DNA of 64,000 nucleotides from Hydractinia symbiolongicarpus (taxonomy: Eukaryota; Cnidaria; Hydrozoa; Anthoathecata; Hydractiniidae). Shown in pieces: positions 1-9,705 of the stretch. Position numbers and translations under genes: made by a program. The stretch is taken from the NCBI RefSeq assembly GCF_029227915.1, contig NC_079877.1, positions 36,049,851-36,113,850 of the forward strand, written 5' to 3'. The notes under the pieces are model-generated. The model saw only the letters and a list, made by a program, of their open reading frames with translations, was not told the DNA's origin and ran no database searches. Numbering within the stretch: the stretch's first letter is position 1; the number at the start of each line of letters is the position of its first letter.

Positions 1-1288
1 CATGTTTGAATACTACAAGTCTCATTAGTTCTTGTGGTGCATAAATAATTTGAAAAATCATTCGGGAAATGAGTTTACTCCCTTGGTACTTTCTTTGTAC
101 ACTTTTGACTATACGGGCCGAGACCGGGATTTACGGGAAATCGCGGGTTTTCGTTTACCGGCAATTAAACCTCTTTCATTAAGCGTCTCATGAAAAATGA
201 AAACATTTTTGAAAACAACAAGTCTCATGCGTTTTCGTGGTGGAAAAATAATTTAAAAAATTGTTCGAGAAATAAGTTTACTCCCTGAGCACTTTCTTTG
301 TATACTTTTGACTATACGGGCCGAGTCCGGGATTTACGGGAAATCGCGGGTTTTTGTTTTCCGGCGATTAAACTTCTTTTATTCAGCGTCGCATCAAAAA
401 TGAAAACATTTTTGAAAACTACAAGTCTCATGCTTTTTAGTGGTGAAAAGATAATTTAAAAAATCGTTCTGTAAATGAGTTTACTCACAGGGTACATTCT
501 TTGTATACATTCGACTATACGGGCGAAACCCAGGATTTACGGGAAATCGCGTGTTTTCGTTTGCCGGCAATTAAACCTCTTTCATTAAGCGACTCATCAA
601 AAATGAAAACATTTTTGAAAACTATAAGTCTCATGCGTTCTAGTTGTGAAAAAATAATATAAAAATTCGTTCGGGAAATGAGTTTACTCCCTGGGTACAT
701 TCTTTGTATACATTCTACTATACGGGTCAAGCCCGGGATTTACGGGAAATCGCGGGTTTTCGTTTGCTGGCGATTCAAGCTCTTTCATTAAGCGTCTCAT
801 CAAAAATGATAACATTTTTGAAAACTACAAGTCTCATGCGTTTTAGTGGTGGAAAAATAATTTAAAAAATCGTTCGGGAAATGAGTTTACTCCCTTGGTA
901 CTTTCTTTGTATACTTTTGACTATACGGGCCGAGTCCGGGATTTACGGGAAATCGCAGGTTTTCGTTTGCCGGCGATTAAACTACTTTTATTCAGCGTCT
1001 CATCAAAAATGAAATCATTTTTGAAAACTACAAGTCTCATGCGTTTTAGTGGTGAAAAAATAATTTAAAAAATCGTTCGGGAAATGAGTTTACTCCCTGG
1101 GTATTTTCTTTGTATACTTTTGACTATACGGGCCGAGTCCGGGATTTACGGGAAATAGCGGGTTTTCGTTTGCCGGCCATTAAACCTCTTTCATTAAGCG
1201 TCTCATGTAAAATGAAAACATTTTTGAAAACTACAAGTCTAATGCGTTTTAGTGGTAAAAAAATAATTTAAAAAATCGTTCGGGAAAT

Positions 1289-1384
1289 GAGTTTACTCCC
1301 TGGGTACTTTCTTTGTATACTTTTGACTACAAGTCTCATGCGTTTTAGTGGTGAAAAGATAATTTAAAAAATCGTTCTGGAAAT
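1289..1384 (+). repeat. Half monomer (96 bp), no. 1
   Basis: Anchor-to-anchor distance is 96 bp instead of 203. The sequence runs TTTTGACTA and then directly CAAGTCTCATGCG, skipping 107 bp between two ACTA words of a normal monomer. The next unit is class II. Confidence 0.93.
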
Positions 1385-1790
1385 GAGTTTACTCACAGGG
1401 TACTTTCTTTGAATACATTCGACTATACGGGCGAAACCCAGGATTTACGGGAAATCGCGTGTTTTCGTTTGCCGGCGATTAAACCTCTTTCATCAAGCGT
1501 CTCATCAAAAATGATAACGTTTTTGAAAACTACAAGTCTCATGCGTTTTAGTGGTGGAAAAATAATTTAAAAAATCGTTTGGGAAATGAGTTTACTCCCT
1601 TGGTACTTTCTTTGTATACTTTTGACTATACGGGCCGAGTCCGGGATTTACGGGAAATCGCAGGTTTTTGTTTGCCGGTGATTAAACTACTTTTATTCAG
1701 CGTCTCATCAAAAATGAAAACATTTTTGAAAACTACAAGTCTCATGCGTTTTAGTGGTGAAAAAATAATTTAAAAAATCGTTCGGGAAAT

Positions 1791-1993
1791 GAGTTTACTC
1801 CCTTGGTACTTTCTTTGTATACTTTTGACTATACGGGCCGAGTCCGGGATTTACGGGAAATAGCGGGTTTTCGTTTGCCGGCGATTAAACTTCTTTTATT
1901 CAGCGTCTCATCAAAAATGAAAACATTTTTGAAAACTACAATTCTCATGCGTTTTAGTGGTGAGAAGATAATTTAAAAAATCGTTCTGGAAAT
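1791..1993 (+). repeat. Representative class I monomer (CCCTTGG/CCCTGGG type)
   Basis: A full 203-bp unit chosen as type example. Class I monomers combine a preceding AATAATTT tail and CGTTCGGGAAATGAG entry with CTCCCTTGG or CTCCCTGGG after the anchor, and often TATACTTTTGACTATACGGG with CCGAGTCCGGG. It carries a perfect 9-bp dyad at 1911-1932 around an AAAA loop. The unit starts at the anchor only by my convention; a tandem array has no natural start. Mixed with class II units throughout the window. Confidence 0.9.
1911..1932. other. 9-bp dyad around AAAA (example of a common site)
   Basis: The arms are TCAAAAATG and CATTTTTGA, perfect inverted copies separated by AAAA. The same element occurs in a large share of monomers; the common variants weaken it (ACAATTTTG, GAACACATTTTT, GATAACATTTTT, GTAAAATGAAAAC). 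It could extrude as a short hairpin or bind a dimeric protein; no known binding site is recognised. Confidence 0.8.
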
Positions 1994-2196
1994 GAGTTTA
2001 CTCACAGGGTACTTTCTTTGTATACATTCGACTATACGGGCCAAGCCCGGGATTTACGGGAAATCGCGTGTTTTCGTTTTCCGGCGATTAAACCTCTTTC
2101 ATTAAGCGTCTCATCAAAAATGAACACATTTTTGAAAACTACAAGTCTCATGCGTTTTAGTGGCGAAAAAATAATTTAAAAAATCGTTCGGGAAAT
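1994..2196 (+). repeat. Representative class II monomer (CTCACAGGG type)
   Basis: A full 203-bp unit chosen as type example. Class II monomers usually follow a GATAATTT tail and CGTTCTGGAAATGAG or CGTTCTGTAAATGAG entry, have CTCACAGGGTAC after the anchor and TATACATTCGACTATACGGG, then either CCAAGCCCGGG or CGAAACCCAGG. These changes travel together over about 60 bp across the anchor, so they mark a monomer lineage and are not independent point changes. This copy also shows the GC-rich hairpin core at 2037-2065. Confidence 0.88.
2037..2065. other. GC-rich double hairpin core (example)
   Basis: CGGGC and GCCCG form a 5-bp stem around CAA at 2037-2049, overlapping the palindrome CCCGGG (2046-2051). 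This is followed by GATTT and AAATC around ACGGG (2051-2065). Other units carry a GAA loop (CGGGC, GAA, GCCCG) or a GT mismatch form (CGGGC, CGA, GTCCG). This is the most GC-rich part of an otherwise AT-rich monomer. Confidence 0.75.
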
Positions 2197-2399
2197 GAGT
2201 TTACTCCCTGGGTACATTCTTTTTATACTTTTGACTATACGGGCTGAGTCCGGGATTTAGGGGAAATCGCGGGTTTTCATTTGCCGGCGATTAAACTTCT
2301 TTTATTCAGCGTCCCATCAAAAATGTAAACATGTTTGAATACTACAAGTCTCATTAGTTCTTGTGGTGCAGAAATATTTTGAAAAATCATTCGGGAAAT
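2197..2399 (+). repeat. Representative TTAGTTCTTG marker monomer
   Basis: A third recognisable monomer type whose second half is strongly diverged: ATGTAAACATGTTTGAA replaces the usual dyad, then TCTCATTAGTTCTTGTGGTG and a TTTGAAAAATC tail. The same tail recurs near 27, 5903, 8227, 9648, 11772, 13192, 15748, 16767, 19499, 20513, 22344, 24167, 24776, 25385, 32862, 33268, 33876, 34282, 34891, 36107, 37324, 46739, 48158, 49567, 50774, 52602, 55241, 57471, 58282, 59297, 59906, 60920 and 63966. It is absent from about 25.5-32.8 kb and 37.5-46.7 kb. It is a good marker for HOR phase. Confidence 0.88.
2327..2336. other. 10-bp palindrome AAACATGTTT (marker monomers)
   Basis: In TTAGTTCTTG monomers, and in many units after 38 kb ending GAAAACATGTTTGAG, the dyad position holds the uninterrupted palindrome AAACATGTTT. 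So symmetry is kept at the same place although the sequence has changed. Functional meaning is unknown. Confidence 0.8.
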
Positions 2400-3830
2400 G
2401 AGTTTACTCCCTTGGTACTTTCTTTGTACACTTTTGACTATACGGGCCGAGTTCGGGATTTACGGGAAATCGCGGGTTTTCGTTTGCCGGCGATTAAACG
2501 TCTTTTATTCAGCGTCTCATCAAAAGTGAAATCATTTTTGAAAACTACAAGTCTCATGCGTTTTAGTGGTGAAAAGATAATTTAAAAAATCGTTCTGGAA
2601 ATGAGATTACTCACAGGGTACTTTCTTTGTATACATTCGACTATACGGGCCAAGTCAGGGATTTACGGGAAATCGCGGGTTTTCGTTTGCCGGCGATTAA
2701 ACTTCTTTCATTAAGCGTCTCATGAAAAATGAAAACATTTTTGAAAACTACAAGTCTCATGCGTTTTCGTGGTGGAAAAATAATTTAAAAAATTGTTCGG
2801 GAAATGAGTTTACTCCCTGAGCACTTTCTTTGTATACTTTTGACTATACGGGCCGAGTCCGGGATTTACGAGAAATCGCGGGTTTTGTTTTCCGGCGATT
2901 AAACTTCTTTTATTCAGCGTCGCATCAAAAATGAAAACATTTTTGAAAACTACAAGTCTCATGCTTTTTAGTGGTGAAAAGATATTTTAAAAAATCGTTC
3001 TGTAAATGAGTTTACTCACAGGGTACTTTCTTTGTATACATTCGACTATACGGGCGAAACCCAGGATTTACGGGAAATCGCGTGTTTTCGTTTGCCGGCG
3101 ATTAAACCTCTTTCATTAAGCGACTCTTCAAAAATGAAAACATTTTTGAAAACTACAAGTCTCATGCGTTTTAGTGGTGAAAAAATAATTTAAAAAATCG
3201 TTCGGGAAATGAGTTTACTCCCTGGGTACTTTCTTTGTATACTTTTGACTATACGGGCCGAGTCCGGGATTTACGGGAAATAGCGGGTTTTCGTTTGCCG
3301 GCGATTAAACTTCTTTTATTCAGCGTCTCATCAAAAATGAAAACAATTTTGAAAACTACAATTCTCATGCGTTTTAGTGGTGAGAAGATAATTTAAAAAA
3401 TCGTTCTGGAAATGAGTTTACTCACAGGGTACTTTCTTTGTATACATTCGACTATACGGGCCAAGCCCGGGATTTACGGGAAATCGCGTGTTTTCGTTTT
3501 CCGGCGATTAAACCTCTTTCATTAAGCGTCTCATCAAAAATGAACACATTTTTGAAAATTACAAGTCTCATGCGTTTTAGTGGTGAAAAAATAATTTAAA
3601 AAATCGTTCGGGAAATGAGTTGACTCCCTGGGTACATTCTTTTTATACTTTTGACTATACGGGCCGAGTCCGGGATTTAGGGGAAATCGCGGGTTTTCAT
3701 TTGCCGGCGATTAAACTTCTTTTATTCAGCGTCCCATCAAAAATGTAAACATTTTTGAAAACAACAAGTCTCATGCGTTTTCGTGGTGGAAAAATAATTT
3801 AAAAAATTGTTTGAGAAATAAGTTTACTCC

Positions 3831-6159
3831 CTGAGCACTTTCTTTGTATACTTTTGACTATACGGGCCGAGTCCGGGATTTACGGGAAATCGCGGGTTTT
3901 TGTTTTCCGGCGATTAAACTTCTTTTATTCAGCGTCGCATCAAAAATGAAAACATTTTTGAAAACTACAAGTCTCATGCTTTTTAGTGGTGAAAAGATAA
4001 TTTAAAAAATCGTTCTGTAAATGAGTTTACTCACAGGGTACTTTCTTTGTATACATTCGACTATACGGGCGAAACCCAGGATTTACGGGAAATCGCGTGT
4101 TTTCGTTTGCCGGCAATTAAACCTCTTTCATTAAGCGACTCATCAAAAATGAAAACATTTTTGAAAACTATAAGTCTCATGCGTTCTAGTTGTGAAAAAA
4201 TAATTTAAAAATTCGTTCGGGAAATGAGTTTACTCCCTGGGTACATTCTTTGTATACATTCTACTATACGGGTCAAGCCCGGGATTTACGGGAAATCGCG
4301 GGTTTTCGTTTGCTGGCGATTCAAGCTCTTTCATTAAGCGTCTCATCAAAAATGATAACATTTTTGAAAACTACAAGTCTCATGCGTTTTAGTGGTGGAA
4401 AAATAATTTAAAAAATCGTTCGGGAAATGAGTTTACTCCCTTGGTACTTTCTTTGTATACTTTTGACTATACGGGCCGAGTCCGGGATTTACGGGAAATC
4501 GCAGGTTTTCGTTTGCCGGCGATTAAACTACTTTTATTCAGCGTCTCATCAAAAATGAAATCATTTTTGAAAACTACAAGTCTCATGCGTTTTAGTGGTG
4601 AAAAAATAATTTAAAAAATCGTTCGGGAAATGAGTTTACTCCCTGGGTATTTTCTTTGTATACTTTTGACTATACGGGCCGAGTCCGGGATTTACGGGAA
4701 ATAGCGGGTTTTCGTTTGCCGGCCATTAAACCTCTTTCATTAAGCGTCTCATGTAAAATGAAAACATTTTTGAAAACTACAAGTCTAATGCGTTTTAGTG
4801 GTAAAAAAATAATTTAAAAAATCGTTCGGGAAATGAGTTTACTCCCTGGGTACTTTCTTTGTATACTTTTGACTACAAGTCTCATGCGTTTTAGTGGTGA
4901 AAAGATAATTTAAAAAATCGTTCTGGAAATGAGTTTACTCACAGGGTACTTTCTTTGTATAGATTCGACTATACGGGCGAAACCCAGGATTTACGGGAAA
5001 TCGCGTGTTTTCGTTTGCCGGCGATTAAACCTCTTTCATCAAGCGACTCATCAAAAATGAAAACATTTTTGAAAACTATAAGTCTCATGCGTTCTAGTGG
5101 TGAAAAAATAATTTAAAAATTCGTTCGGGAAATGAGTTTACTCCCTGGGTACATTCTTTGTATACATTCGAATATACGGGCCAAGCCCGGGATTTACGGG
5201 AAATCGCGGGTTTTCGTTTGCTGGCGATTCAAGCTCTTTCATTAAGCGTCTCATCAAAAATGATAACGTTTTTGAAAACTACAAGTCTCATGCGTTTTAG
5301 TGGTGGAAAAATAATTTAAAAAATCGTTTGGGAAATGAGTTTACTCCCTTGGTACTTTCTTTGTATACTTTTGACTATACGGGCCGAGTCCGGGATTTAC
5401 GGGAAATCGCAGGTTTTCGTTTGCCGGTGATTAAACTACTTTTATTCAGCGTCTCATCAAAAATGAAAACATTTTTGAAAACTACAAGTCTCATGCGTTT
5501 TAGTGGTGAAAAAATAATTTAAAAAATCGTTCTGGAAATGAGTTTACTCACAGGGTACTTTCTTTGTATACATTCGACTATACGGGCCAAGCCCGGGATT
5601 TACGGGAAATCGCGTGTTTTCGTTTTCCGGCGATTAAACCTCTTTCATTAAGCGTCTCATCAAAAATGAACACATTTTTGAAAATTACAAGTCTCATGCG
5701 TTTTAGTGGTGAAAAAATAATTTAAAAAATCGTTCGGGAAATGAGTTTACTCCCTGGGTACATTCTTTTTATACTTTTGACTATACGGGCCGAGTCCGGG
5801 ATTTAGGGGAAATCGCGGGTTTTCATTTGCCGGCGATTAAACTTCTTTTATTCAGCGTCCCATCAAAAATGTAAACATGTTTGAATACTACAAGTCTCAT
5901 TAGTTCTTGTGGTGCATAAATAATTTGAAAAATCATTCGGGAAATGAGTTTACTCCCTTGGTACTTTCTTTGTACACTTTTGACTATACGGGCCGAGACC
6001 GGGATTTACGGGAAATCGCGGGTTTTCGTTTACCGGCAATTAAACCTCTTTCATTAAGCGTCTCATGAAAAATGAAAACATTTTTGAAAACAACAAGTCT
6101 CATGCGTTTTCGTGGTGGAAAAATAATTTAAAAAATTGTTCGAGAAATAAGTTTACTCC
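3831..6159 (+). repeat. 3.55-kb higher-order repeat, copy 2 (shortened to 2329 bp)
   Basis: From one CTGAGCAC phase marker to the next is only 2329 bp, equal to 11 full monomers plus one half monomer. Relative to copy 1 a stretch including the internal second CTGAGCAC monomer is missing, while one extra GTTTGCTGGCGATTCAAGC-type monomer is present around 5.05-5.28 kb. The sequence at 5876 onward then repeats the very start of the window (offset 5875). It looks like the product of unequal exchange between HOR copies in monomer register. Confidence 0.8.
4835..4930 (+). repeat. Half monomer (96 bp), no. 2
   Basis: Same ACTA junction (4872-4875) and same 107-bp loss as at 1289, 3546 bp downstream of it, which is one HOR length. 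It is followed by a class II unit with a private ATAGATTCG change. Confidence 0.93.
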
Positions 6160-9100
6160 CTGAGCACTTTCTTTGTATACTTTTGACTATACGGGCCGAG
6201 TCCGGGATTTACGGGAAATCGCGGGTTTTTGTTTTCCGGCGATTAAACTTCTTTTATTCAGCGTCGCATCAAAAATGAAAACATTTTTGAAAACTACAAG
6301 TCTCATGCTTTTTAGTGGTGAAAAGATAATTTAAAAAATCGTTCTGTAAATGAGTTTACTCACAGGGTACATTCTTTGTATACATTCGACTATACGGGCG
6401 AAACCCAGGATTTACGGGAAATCGCGTGTTTTCGTTTGCCGGCAATTAAACCTCTTTCATTAAGCGACTCATCAAAAATGAAAACATTTTTGAAAACTAT
6501 AAGTCTCATGCGTTCTAGTTGTGAAAAAATAATTTAAAAATTCGTTCGGGAAATGAGTTTACTCCCTGGGTACATTCTTTGTATACATTCTACTATACGG
6601 GTCAAGCCCGGGATTTACGGGAAATCGCGGGTTTTCGTTTGCTGGCGATTCAAGCTCTTTCATTAAGCGTCTCATCAAAAATGATAACATTTTTGAAAAC
6701 TACAAGTCTCATGCGTTTTAGTGGTGGAAAAATAATTTAAAAAATCGTTCGGGAAATGAGTTTACTCCCTTGGTACTTTCTTTGTATACTTTTGACTATA
6801 CGGGCCGAGTCCGGGATTTACGGGAAATCGCAGGTTTTCGTTTGCCGGCGATTAAACTACTTTTATTCAGCGTCTCATCAAAAATGAAATCATTTTTGAA
6901 AACTACAAGTCTCATGCGTTTTAGTGGTGAAAAAATAATTTAAAAAATCGTTCGGGAAATGAGTTTACTCCCTGGGTATTTTCTTTGTATACTTTTGACT
7001 ATACGGGCCGAGTCCGGGATTTACGGGAAATAGCGGGTTTTCGTTTGCCGGCCATTAAACCTCTTTCATTAAGCGTCTCATGTAAAATGAAAACATTTTT
7101 GAAAACTACAAGTCTAATGCGTTTTAGTGGTAAAAAAATAATTTAAAAAATCGTTCGGGAAATGAGTTTACTTCCTGGGTACTTTCTTTGTATACTTTTG
7201 ACTACAAGTCTCATGCGTTTTAGTGGTGAAAAGATAATTTAAAAAATCGTTCTGGAAATGAGTTTACTCACAGGGTACTTTCTTTGAATACATTCGACTA
7301 TACGGGCGAAACCCAGGATTTACGGGAAATCGCGTGTTTTCGTTTGCCGGCGATTAAACCTCTTTCATCAAGCGTCTCATCAAAAATGATAACGTTTTTG
7401 AAAACTACAAGTCTCATGCGTTTTAGTGGTGGAAAAATAATTTAAAAAATCGTTTGGGAAATGAGTTTACTCCCTTGGTACTTTCTTTGTATACTTTTGA
7501 CTATACGGGCCGAGTCCGGGATTTACGGGAAATCGCAGGTTTTTGTTTGCCGGTGATTAAACTACTTTTATTCAGCGTCTCATCAAAAATGAAAACATTT
7601 TTGAAAACTACAAGTCTCATGCGTTTTAGTGGTGAAAAAATAATTTAAAAAATCGTTCGGGAAATGAGTTTACTCCCTTGGTACTTTCTTTGTATACTTT
7701 TGACTATACGGGCCGAGTCCGGGATTTACGGGAAATAGCGGGTTTTCGTTTGCCGGCGATTAAACTTCTTTTATTCAGCGTCTCATCAAAAATGAAAACA
7801 TTTTTGAAAACTACAATTCTCATGCGTTTTAGTGGTGAGAAGATAATTTAAAAAATCGTTCTGGAAATGAGTTTACTCACAGGGTACTTTCTTTGTATAC
7901 ATTCGACTATACGGGCCAAGCCCGGGATTTACGGGAAATCGCGTGTTTTCGTTTTCCGGCGATTAAACCTCTTTCATTAAGCGTCTCATCAAAAATGAAC
8001 ACATTTTTGAAAACTACAAGTCTCATGCGTTTTAGTGGCGAAAAAATAATTTAAAAAATCGTTCGGGAAATGAGTTTACTCCCTGGGTACATTCTTTTTA
8101 TACTTTTGACTATACGGGCTGAGTCCGGGATTTAGGGGAAATCGCGGGTTTTCATTTGCCGGCGATTAAACTTCTTTTATTCAGCGTCCCATCAAAAATG
8201 TAAACATGTTTGAATACTACAAGTCTCATTAGTTCTTGTGGTGCAGAAATATTTTGAAAAATCATTCGGGAAATGAGTTTACTCCCTTGGTACTTTCTTT
8301 GTACACTTTTGACTATACGGGCCGAGTTCGGGATTTACGGGAAATCGCGGGTTTTCGTTTGCCGGCGATTAAACGTCTTTTATTCAGCGTCTCATCAAAA
8401 GTGAAATCATTTTTGAAAACTACAAGTCTCATGCGTTTTAGTGGTGAAAAGATAATTTAAAAAATCGTTCTGGAAATGAGATTACTCACAGGGTACTTTC
8501 TTTGTATACATTCGACTATACGGGCCAAGTCAGGGATTTACGGGAAATCGCGGGTTTTCGTTTGCCGGCGATTAAACTTCTTTCATTAAGCGTCTCATGA
8601 AAAATGAAAACATTTTTGAAAACTACAAGTCTCATGCGTTTTCGTGGTGGAAAAATAATTTAAAAAATTGTTCGGGAAATGAGTTTACTCCCTGAGCACT
8701 TTCTTTGTATACTTTTGACTATACGGGCCGAGTCCGGGATTTACGAGAAATCGCGGGTTTTGTTTTCCGGCGATTAAACTTCTTTTATTCAGCGTCGCAT
8801 CAAAAATGAAAACATTTTTGAAAACTACAAGTCTCATGCTTTTTAGTGGTGAAAAGATAATTTAAAAAATCGTTCTGTAAATGAGTTTACTCACAGGGTA
8901 CTTTCTTTGTATACATTCGACTATACGGGCGAAACCCAGGATTTACGGGAAATCGCGTGTTTTCGTTTGCCGGCGATTAAACCTCTTTCATTAAGCGACT
9001 CTTCAAAAATGAAAACATTTTTGAAAACTACAAGTCTCATGCGTTTTAGTGGTGAAAAAATAATTTAAAAAATCGTTCGGGAAATGAGTTTACTCCCTGG

Positions 9101-9705
9101 GTACTTTCTTTGTATACTTTTGACTATACGGGCCGAGTCCGGGATTTACGGGAAATAGCGGGTTTTCGTTTGCCGGCGATTAAACTTCTTTTATTCAGCG
9201 TCTCATCGAAAATGAAAACAATTTTGAAAACTACAATTCTCATGCGTTTTAGTGGTGAGAAGATAATTTAAAAAATCGTTCTGGAAATGAGTTTACTCAC
9301 AGGGTACTTTCTTTGTATACATTCGACTATACGGGCCAAGCCCGGGATTTACGGGAAATCGCGTGTTTTCGTTTTCCGGCAATTAAACCTCTTTCATTAC
9401 GCGTCTCATCAAAAATGAACACATTTTTGAAAACTACAAGTCTCATGCGTTTTAGTTGTGAAAAAATAATTTAAAAAATCGTTCGGGAAATGAGTTTACT
9501 CCCTGGGTACATTCTTTTTATACTTTTGACTAAACAGGCCGAGTCCGGGATTTAGGGGAAATCGCGGGTTTTCATTTGCCGGCGATTAAACTTCTTTTAT
9601 TCAGCGTCCCATCAAAAATGTAAACATGTTTGAATACTACAAGTCTCATTAGTTCTTGTGGTGCAGAAATAATTTGAAAAATCATTCGGGAAATGAGTTT
9701 ACTCC
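6160..9705 (+). repeat. 3.55-kb higher-order repeat, copy 3
   Basis: It has the same order of monomers as copy 1: offset 5875 from copy 1 holds for most of the block, for example 1579 matches 7454 and 2361 matches 8236. The half monomer is at 7164 and the internal CTGAGCAC at 8692. Near 9.6 kb it carries a TTAGTTCTTG monomer where copy 1 has an ordinary one (about 3.75 kb), so the copies differ by whole-monomer replacement as well as point changes. Confidence 0.85.
7164..7259 (+). repeat. Half monomer (96 bp), no. 3
   Basis: Same junction, 2329 bp after no. 2 (the short HOR copy). It has CTTCCTGGG where the others have CTCCCTGGG. Confidence 0.93.

Larger units (their letters stand above)
285..3830 (+). 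repeat. 3.55-kb higher-order repeat, copy 1
   Basis: Phase is set by the rare CTGAGCACTTTC variant, seen at 285 and again at 3831, 6160, 9706 and 13251. The 3546-bp length equals 17 monomers of 203 bp plus one 96-bp half monomer, within 1-2 bp. A second CTGAGCAC monomer lies inside this copy at 2817, and the half monomer lies at 1289. The limits are a phase convention, not physical ends. Confidence 0.85.

Noticed and set aside
2007-2036. Promoter-like words (TATAC, TTTTTATACTTTTGAC) and possible RNA polymerase III boxes
   Set aside because: The words are AT-rich by composition and recur in every unit. No convincing A-box and B-box pair with proper spacing was found, and no gene follows.
2026-2041. 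A true CENP-B box
   Set aside because: The required TTCG-N7-CGGG spacing is not met (six bases) and the central A is missing. TTCGGGAAATG at the anchor matches only the left half. Reported only as a near miss.
2260-2270. TTTAGGGG, resembling a TTTAGGG telomere repeat
   Set aside because: It occurs once per variant monomer in GATTTAGGGGAAATC, a change of TTTACGGG. It is never in tandem, so it is not a telomeric tract.
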